DNA from: Mortierella alpina | Lineage: Eukaryota; Mortierellomycota; Mortierellomycetes; Mortierellales; Mortierellaceae | Direction of reading: 5' to 3' | Assembly (NCBI GenBank): GCA_029449245.1 | Contig: JANATF010000004.1 | Coordinates: 2,666,001-2,730,000, forward strand | Length of the DNA: 64,000 bases | In this document: in pieces, positions 57,158 through 64,000 of the stretch | How the letters are laid out: each line of letters starts with the position of its first letter | How positions within the stretch are numbered: position 1 is the stretch's first letter | Notes under the pieces: generated by a model | The model's input: the letters and a program-made list of their open reading frames with translations, nothing else | Told to the model about the DNA's origin: nothing | The model's database searches: none | Program-made: the position numbers and the translations under genes

Positions 57158-59111
57158 ATGGCTACAGCAGCCTCTCTCAAGAAGCAGGACAATATGCCCA
57201 CCTCCTCCAGCTCCTCCATCTCACTTCCACATCATGACTCCACACAGAAGTATGAGCTCGATGGAGAGGATACTATCTGTAATGAAAAACCCGGCGCCTC
57301 ATCACCAGGCGACGTTGATGTGGATGTCGACCCAGCAGCTCCACCACCAATGTTCTATAAACCACCTCCCAGACAGTTTGTTTTGATCATGACAGCGTAA
57401 GTGCCACCTCTGAGAAAAATCGTAGGACAGTTGAGGCGAAAGAAAAGAAGAAAAGTGTACTCACGCGAATTCGTGTTAAATGCTGCGCCTTTTTAGTCTG
57501 GCTCTGGGTGTCTTCCTGGCTAGTTTGGACCAGATCATCGTCTCGACCTCGATCCCCGCCATCACAAAGGAGTACAATTCTTTGAACGACATCTCATGGC
57601 TCGGCACAGCATACATGATGACCTCCACAGCCTTCCAACCTCTCTATGGTAAGACGCTCATTTCGTTGTTATGGACAAAAAACCACAATCTGCCGCAACG
57701 CACTTACACCTTGCTTTCTCCCACATTGCATTACGCAACTCTTTTTTTTTGTCCTCTTTTTTCAGGCAAGGTGTCGGATATCTTTGGAAGAAAGGCGGTC
57801 ATGCTCTTTGCCAACTTCATGTTCTTGATCGGATCCGCCATCTCTGGTTGGGCCTCGTCTATGGCTATGCTCATCGTCGGTCGTGCTGTTGCCGGAATCG
57901 GAGCCGGAGGTCTCATGGCCATGGTCTTCATTATTCTCTCGGACATGCTTGACATGCGCGAGCGTGGCAAGTACATGGGCGGCCTTGGAGCTATCTTTTC
58001 GCTTTCTTCTGTCATTGGGCCCTTGATGGGCGGCGCATTCACGGACCATGTAACCTGGCGCTGGTCATTCTGGATCAACCTTCCTCTCGGAGCCGTCTCG
58101 GTTGTGTTCATCTGGTTCAACCTCGATCTTCCAACGCCCAAGGGCTCGTTCAGCGACAAGATCAAGAGAATCGACTTTTATGGATCGTTCCTTCTCCTCG
58201 GCACTGTGATTCTGATCCTGCTGGCATTGAGCTGGGGCGGTAGCAAGTATCCCTGGAACTCGGGCACCATCATTGGCCTCCTTTGTGCCGGCATTGTGTC
58301 CGCCGTGATCTTTATCCTGGTCGAATGGAAAGTCCCAAGAGAGCCCATCATCCCAGTTCACCTGTTCAAGGTCCGCAACATTTGGTCGACGTATGGATCC
58401 CTTTTCTTTGGAGGTGGTGCCTTCTTTGGCATTCTGTTCTACATCCCCATCTACTTTCAGGTCATCAAGCAGGAGTCTGCCACAGTGGGAGGTCTCGAGA
58501 CTGTGCCATTTGTCTTTGGAATTGTCATCACGTCTATTTCTTCAGGCATTTGGATCCTCAAAAAGGGCACGTACGTCCTCTTCCCTGCAATGGGCAACAT
58601 TCTGGTCATTACGGGATCGGCCGTTTGCCTGCTGTTTGTGGAGGACACTCCTCGTGTGGCAACCATCTTTATTCTCCTCGTCTGTGGTCTCGGTATCGGA
58701 CTCACGCTCCAGCCCTCGACGCTGGCGGTGCAGGCTGCATGCAAACCCAAGTACATGGCTACGGTGACGGCCATGGTCCAGTTCATGCGTTCGCTCGGCA
58801 GTGTCTTTGGAATTGCCATTGTTGGATCCGTTTTCAACAACAAGCTCGAGTCGACGTTGCATGAGCGGTTTCCGGAGGACAAGAACATCTTGAGGGTGAC
58901 ACAGGATTATGGGTTCATCAAGAATTACGTGGACCTGGATCGGATCATGATCTACGCGAGCTTTGTGCGGGCGTTGCATTATGCGTTTTACTGCTGCATT
59001 GCGTTTGCGTCGCTGGCGCTTGTCTTGTCGTTCTTTATCCAGCATAAGGAGCTCAAGACGAATGCCAACCAGGCCGGCAAGAAGGTGGAGTTGGCGGTTG
59101 AGATGGTCTAA
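57158..59111 (+). CDS. MFS drug:H+ antiporter, DHA2 type (copy B)
   Basis: Exons 57158-57396, 57497-57648 and 57766-59111 give about 578 residues. Exon 2 is 152 nt in both copies, and intron phases (2 then 1) are the same. The N-terminus differs in length and sequence but ends in the same PPPMFYKPPPRQF just before TM1. Core signatures are as in copy A (LASLDQIIVSTSIPAITKEY, GKVSDIFGRK, LSSVIGPLMGG, WRWSFWINLPLGA), with most differences conservative. Differences concentrate in the N-tail, in TM segments after residue 240 and near the C-terminus (copy B ends KKVELAVEMV, copy A ends PEMTVEMA). Same-orientation tandem duplication is the simplest origin. Substrate unknown. Confidence 0.95.
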
Positions 59112-59325
59112 ACAAAAATCGCATTTCGAGATAGAACTATTCTTTCATATTGTATATCCAGCATGACTTCGGTCCTTTTATTCACTTTAATAATATTAAT
59201 ACCACACTTTTTATTTCTCGCTACGTGTGCAAGCTGCAAAAAAAAAAATACCATTGTCAATTCAAAGTCAGGATGACAGGAGGGACGAACAACACAGTGC
59301 ACCATAAGCCCAATAGATCTGGGGT

Positions 59326-60371
59326 TTATGCACCGCGGTCATTGTCAACCTTATCGTCCACGTTCTTGACCTTTTGCTTGATCTTGTCCTCGTGCATTTT
59401 CTTAGCACCTCGATACTGCTGTGTCTTCTCAGTAGTAAAAGTGCTACTAGTGGCACCTAGACCAACAGTCTTCTTGACAGTGTCCAATGACTCCTTCATG
59501 AAATTGGTCATCCTCTGTGCACCAGCCTTGACGTCGTCTATGACCGAGTCCTCAGAGTGCTCCAAGTGTGTCTTGAATCCTTCAGCCTTGCGCTCAGAGC
59601 CCTTCATAGTCTTGAACCCTTCCTCACCCTTGTTCTTGAGTTCACGCTTGAGGTGATCTTTAGTCTGACCCATCTCTTGTCCAAACCTCTTGACTTCCTT
59701 GTTCAGCTCCCTAGTGGCCTTGTCAAAGTCATGCTTCAGGGTCTGGGCAGCGTTCTCCATACCGTTGTCGTGCTTCTCCCGAATGGCTTTCGCAGACTCA
59801 TACTGCAGCTGATGGATGTCCCTTGGCATAGGTTCTCGATCGGCCTTGATGTCGGCCTCACTCTCGGAAGCCAGTTCCTCTTGCCATCCTGGTGCGCTCT
59901 TGATGACATCCATCCTTTTGTGGTCTACATGCAAGCAAAATATAAGTAGGCGTCAGTGAAAAGTGACGCTGGCGTCATCTGTGCGCCTAAAGGCTGGTTT
60001 TTTTTGCTCCACCACGCTAAAGGACACTATATAGCAAGCGAGCCAGAACTGAGATGAAGGATTGATATGACCAAGAGAACGCCGCGATTCGATCACAGAA
60101 GATGCTTTTATACATACTTTGAGAAGAGCTATTTGCGATCGATGAGGCCGGTCCATCAAAGTTGAATCAATGTAGGATGACAAAGGATGCGTTAGAGATA
60201 CATGGACGAGATGGTGCTGTTGACCGGACTCGAGGAGGGACAGATGTGGATCGTTTACCTCGAAAAGTGTCGGGTCCAGTGGGGCAAGAGTGCGGCAGCG
60301 GGAGCGGCACCTGTTGCCCGCGCGGACGCCAAGAGGCGAGGTGGAGTCAAGCGGAAGCGGAGCATAGACAT
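59326..60371 (-). CDS. LEA-like charged helical protein, probably with mitochondrial presequence
   Basis: The main exon (59924-59326) encodes about 200 residues, nearly all charged helix: DVIKSAPGWQEELASESEAD, IKADREPMP, then long Lys/Glu/Asp/Gln-rich stretches (ATRELNKEVKRFGQEMG). The APGW-x-EE-x-LAS-x-SEA-x-(I/V)-KADR block is one I recall from uncharacterised fungal proteins with LEA-like character. An acceptor (GCATGTAG) precedes it, so a 5' exon is expected. The best candidate starts at 60371 and reads MSMLRFRLTPPRLLASARAT, a good mitochondrial presequence, with a donor at 60258 (AG|GTAAAC) or a weaker one earlier (ACAG|GTGCCG) that fits phase with acceptor 59925. The exact join is unresolved. 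If unspliced, translation could start at 59934 or 59913. Such proteins are linked to desiccation or stress protection (inference). Confidence 0.6.
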
Positions 60372-60944
60372 GGTGCAGTGGTGGCTCGGATGCGGTGGGA
60401 TGGCGTTTGCTGGCTGTGTGTGCTGGTGGCGATGGGGACTTGGAGAGCGGGTGGATGGAGAGTATGAGGGAGAGGTGTTGAAAGGCAAAAGTCGGGGGAG
60501 TGACGAGAAAAGAGAGCGACGGCGAGACATGAGAGTGACACCTACGCGCATGAATGTGTTGTGTTACAAAATTGTCTTGCCGGCGACTGGACGTGTTGCA
60601 CTGCTCCCCCTACGCAAACTCCCTTGTCCCACAACAACCTCACGCATAGAGGGCGACATTCAGGTCTGTCCCCAGTGCCGGGTGCACCCGTCGATACGTT
60701 GTGGACAAGGTTGGAGTTGGGTCGCTGCTTGTGCTGGCTGCTTGGCATGGTAGAGTAGAGTTGAATGAGTTGGAGTTGGAGGAACATGCTGCTGTAAAAT
60801 ACAGCGTGCATGAGTAGTCACTAAGCGCGCGCAGCCAGTATGACTCTTCGCGCGACTATCGAAATCCTCTCTTTCCGTCTGTTTCCCATTCACTTCATCC
60901 ACCTCTTCATCCACCACCACTACCACCGAATCACCCTTCCCGCC
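60372..60944. promoter_or_regulatory. Divergent promoter, LEA-like gene and histidinol-phosphatase
   Basis: The region lies between the proposed start of the minus-strand gene and the plus-strand start at 60945. An ATG at 60840 is in frame with the phosphatase and would add 35 residues, but the added sequence is Ile/His/Phe-rich with no family match, so it is treated as leader. A plus-strand frame across 60202-60753 mirrors the minus-strand exon and is not called. Confidence 0.45.
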
Positions 60945-62358
60945 ATGAGCGCAATGTTCTCGCTCCATTCGCATTCGGGCCAGTTCTGCATGCATGCCAC
61001 TGGCACGCTCGAGCAAGTCGTCCAGTCCGCGATCCAGCGTCACTTCACCACCTATGGTCTTTCTGAACACATGCCCCGCTACAAGCCAGAGCAGCTCTAT
61101 CCAGAAGAGGTGTGCAAAAAAAACACATTTTCTGATAACATATCAGACAGTGGGTGCAAGCACGGCAGGAGGACAAAAGCAATAACTAAACATTACCTTT
61201 GTATTTTTTTTTCTTCATAGTCGCATTTGACAGTACTGGACTTGGAGAAGATGTACGACGATTTTCTGCAAGAAGCCCATCGCCTCCAGGGTCAATATGC
61301 CTCCCAGATCTGTCTATTGATCGGTCTCGAGACCGAGTACTTTGATGCCCAATCCATCCCTTTGGTCCAACGACTTCGACAGGCTCGAAGTATTCCAGAA
61401 GCAACCACAACCACAACCACAATGACGATCAGCTCTGGCACAGGAGGATCACTCAACAACAACAGCAGCAACAACAGCAACACACTCAGGAGGGTGCCGC
61501 TACCGCAAGTCCAGTACATTATCGGATCGCTTCACCACGTCCACAACATCCCGTTGGACTTTTCACAGGAACTGTATCTCAAGGCTCTGGACGTGGTTGG
61601 CCAAGGATCATGGGAGACTTTGTTTCGAGAGTACTTCAACACCCAGTTTGAGATGCTGCAGGGACTGGAGCCTGAGGTCGTTGGGCATTTGGATCTGGTT
61701 CGCATCTTTTTTGGAGCCATCAAGGGACATCAGCACGGGCATGGACATGCACACGAGCAAGAGCATGAGCAAGAGCATGAGCAAGAGCATGAGCAAGAGC
61801 AAGAGTTGGAGCAAGGAAAAGAAACCAATGGCAATCGATTGACAGAGGAGCTATGGACGTTGGTCAAGAGGAACGTCGACTTTGTGATTGCTTATGGAGG
61901 CCTTTTCGAGCTCAACTCTCGCGCTTGGAAGAAAGGGCTAGCAGATGCTTACCCCCAGCGCGATATATTGGAGGTTCGTTTTTTTTCTTTCAAAAATGGC
62001 ATAGGCGCTGAGTGAGGAGAAAAAAAATCATCTGGTGAGATCAAACTGCTAACTGAGTCACGACTCCAAAACGTCTTGGTTCTCCTTATAGTACATCCTG
62101 TCCAGAAACGGGAGAGTTACACTTTCGGACGATTCCCATGGACCCAACGATGTCGGCATGTTCTACAACCCAGAGTTGAAGCTGTACCTTCAACAGATGA
62201 ATGTCACAGAGGTGTACTACCTAGCGCCTAACGACCAAGGACGCGATCACGCGTTGGATTCGCAATATGCCACTCATGCCTCTGTAGAGACAGGATCCTT
62301 CCAGCATGTTCACGTTCGCTCAATACCTTTGGCGTCATTGAAGTTCTTCGAAAAGTAG
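60945..62358 (+). CDS. HIS2: Histidinol-phosphatase (PHP family)
   Basis: Exons 60945-61109, 61221-61973 and 62092-62358 (phase 0) give about 394 residues. It hydrolyses L-histidinol phosphate, the penultimate stage of histidine synthesis, in the cytosol. PHP motifs: FSLHSHSGQFCMHATG (first metal-binding His pair), FTTYGLSEHMPR (metal His), LLIGLETEYFD (metal-binding Glu), VQYIIGSLHHVHNIPLD (His pair) and FVIAYGGLFELNSRAWKKGL near the end. These are the conserved blocks of the eukaryotic HIS2 type; length fits (yeast 335 plus inserts). Two low-complexity inserts are present: Thr/Asn/Ser near residues 107-133 and a (Glu-Gln-Glu-His)n stretch near 235-255. The start was chosen because the SHSGQF motif normally lies within ten residues of the N-terminus. 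Confidence 0.93.
61755..61802 (+). repeat. 12-bp coding tandem repeat in HIS2
   Basis: GAGCAAGAGCAT is repeated three times exactly plus a decayed fourth copy, encoding EQEH units. The array sits in a surface insert between two conserved PHP blocks and keeps frame. Confidence 0.9.
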
Positions 62359-62610
62359 GGATGAAAAAGACAAAGACAAGTTCTAATGGAAAGATAAACT
62401 GTGTTTTCTCATGTATATTTTATAATGATGTTCTAAGAGATATTTTGCTCCGAAGGCTGTCATCATTGGCCCACCTTCGTGCATCCGTTTCCGAAAGACA
62501 AGAGAAAAAGAATAATTTCCTCTTGTCTGCAAATTGACCCAATGATGTATACTTTGCTCATCTCCCCTCACTTGCACCCCACCACCAGCAGGTATTATTC
62601 CACCAACTTC

Positions 62611-64000
62611 TTAGCGGAGCATGCCACCGAGCAAGAAGGGGTTCTCAATGACCGACTTCCAGGCTTCACTGAAGCGGGCTACAGTAGCACCATCAATGAC
62701 CCGGTGGTCGGCACTCCAGCTGACGTTTACAATTGTCTGAGGAACAACGCGCTCCACCATCTTTCCTTCCTCCTCAACCATCTTGTAGCGGGGCAGACGC
62801 TGCATCTTGCCAACAGCAGCAATGGCAACCTCGGAAGTGACCACCACAGGGTTCAGGTAGGTGCCTCCAATCATGCCAACGTTCGACAGGGAGAGTGTAC
62901 CGTCCCTGAGATCGGCCATGGGGATCTGGTTCTTCTTGCCGGCCTCCTGTAACCTAGCCAGCTCCGAGGCAATCTCGAGTACTGAGAGGTTCTGGACGTT
63001 CTTGATGTTGGGAACGACCAAGCCGTTGGGGGTGTCCATGGCAACACCAATGTTGTGCGAGGCACGGTACTTGAGCTTCGCACTCGAGGCATCGTCGCCG
63101 TCAACAACGCAGGCGTTCAGGACGGGGTAGTCTTCCAGGGCGATGGAGAGAGCCTTGATGAAGATGGGCATGTACGAGACCTTCTTGAAGTTGTACTTTT
63201 CGGGGGTCTTGGCCACATGGACATTGAGGGCAGCACGGAAGGCTGTGGCGTTGTCGAGAATGATCTCGTCGGCGAATCCAAAGTGGGGGATGGAGAGCGA
63301 CTTGGTCATCTGCTTGAACATGGCCTTCTGAATCATGCTCAAAGGCACGACCTTGTCCTCGCCCTTGGGGACCTGAGCCTTGGCAGAGACAGCTGGTGTG
63401 CTCTCGGTCTTGGGCGTGGCTATTATATATGGGGGAGAAAATCAAAATGAAAAACATTCTGTATGAGAAATCGTGGGAAAAAAAACAATGTCCATTCAAA
63501 ATTTGAGCAAGATCTCCAGTTGGGTGACAAACGCGAACACCTACCAGTGGCCTGTCTTCCGTTGGCAAGGTAAGCCATCACATCCTCCTTCATGACACGA
63601 CCGCCCTTGCCGGATCCCTTGATCAAAGCAATGTCGACGTAGTTCTCCCGGGCAACGCGGCGCACGGCAGGTGTGGCAAATGTGAGGAGGTGCTCGGCAG
63701 TAGGGATTTCAACCTTGACGGCTTTGGGAGCCTCCATCATGGCGGCGACTGCGTTCATGTCCTGAATGACATGCGAACGGCCCTCCAGTTCATCCTCGGG
63801 GGCTGGGGTTGAGGCCGAGACTGCATCGGGCGCGGCAACGGCCTCTCCAACAGCACCATCATCGCCAGTCTCAATCTCAACCAAGGGAGATCCAACCCTT
63901 GCCATGTCTCCGACCTTGTACTGGAGCGAAGCAATTGTTCCTGTGAATCTGGATGTGATCTCCACTGATGCCTTGTCCGACTGAACCTCGCAGAGCCGGT
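62611..64000 (-). CDS. DBT: Dihydrolipoyl transacylase E2 of branched-chain 2-oxoacid dehydrogenase (5' end cut off)
   Basis: Two exons are visible on the minus strand: from beyond 64000 to 63545, and 63419-62611 (phase 1 join), giving 420 residues. The window edge falls inside the lipoyl domain just before [14 protein letters not shown], which holds the lipoyl-lysine in the V-x-SDKA-x-V-x-I motif typical of branched-chain E2 rather than pyruvate E2 (usually ETDKA). A peripheral-subunit-binding domain follows ([20 protein letters not shown] and [13 protein letters not shown]), then the catalytic domain, including PHFGFADEI and the active-site [10 protein letters not shown] (His and Asp of HxxxDG). 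It transfers branched acyl groups to CoA in the mitochondrial matrix during Val, Leu and Ile catabolism. The C-terminus ([11 protein letters not shown]) is complete. Confidence 0.93.

Noticed and set aside
60202-60753. A 183-codon ATG-led plus-strand frame
   Set aside because: It is the mirror of the minus-strand presequence exon, has no family motif, and its stop-free length follows from high GC content.
12289-62610. A biosynthetic or defence gene cluster
   Set aside because: Neighbouring genes belong to unrelated housekeeping pathways; the only co-localised paralogues are the two MFS transporters, without accompanying enzymes or regulators.

Overview
This window looks like a nuclear chromosome segment from an early-diverging fungus. 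Protein style (long Q/N/S/P-rich tails) and short GT-AG introns suggest Mortierellomycota or a related Mucoromycota lineage; that placement is inference, not something the sequence states. Almost every gene is split by short introns, mostly 50-150 nt with a few near 600 nt. Exon joins below were worked out by hand from splice sites, reading phase and family conservation. No rRNA, tRNA, CRISPR array or intact transposon was recognised, and no virus-like gene.

Left part (1-29.4 kb): a small unidentified membrane protein; UTP22/Nrap (ribosome biogenesis); a TMEM184-like seven-TM protein with a very long low-complexity tail, convergent with PAT1 (mRNA decapping activator); a MIM2-like outer-membrane import factor convergent with ribosomal protein eS21; a conserved mitochondrial-type protein of unknown function convergent with a Cid1/TUT-type nucleotidyltransferase; a LETM1/Mdm38 protein convergent with a Gvp36-like BAR protein; and a Gpc1-type glycerophosphocholine acyltransferase.

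Middle (29.4-50.7 kb): about 5.2 kb with no convincing gene, then a Pho85-type (Pcl) cyclin preceded by a striking AUG-free pyrimidine-rich leader, a NAA38/LSMD1 NatC subunit with a GC-AG intron, mitoribosomal mS35, class II fructose-bisphosphate aldolase, an unidentified Q-rich protein, a thioredoxin-fold protein whose active site sits on a 24-nt micro-exon, and a ZNRD2-like protein with two zinc-ribbon modules.

Right part (50.7-64 kb): 3 kb of gene-free sequence, two tandem DHA2-type MFS transporters that are clearly recent-style paralogues, a LEA-like charged protein probably carrying a mitochondrial presequence, histidinol-phosphatase, and the 3' portion of the branched-chain 2-oxoacid dehydrogenase E2 gene, cut by the window edge.

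The genes are mostly housekeeping and do not form one pathway. Several act in mitochondria (MIM2-like, LETM1, mS35, E2, probably two unknowns), and many are arranged as divergent or convergent pairs with short spacers. I see no gene cluster that amounts to a new multi-gene system. The most interesting points are gene-structure features: the duplicated zinc-ribbon module with a shared intron position, the catalytic micro-exon, the AUG-free leader, a frame-preserving GC-AG intron, and the MFS tandem pair.
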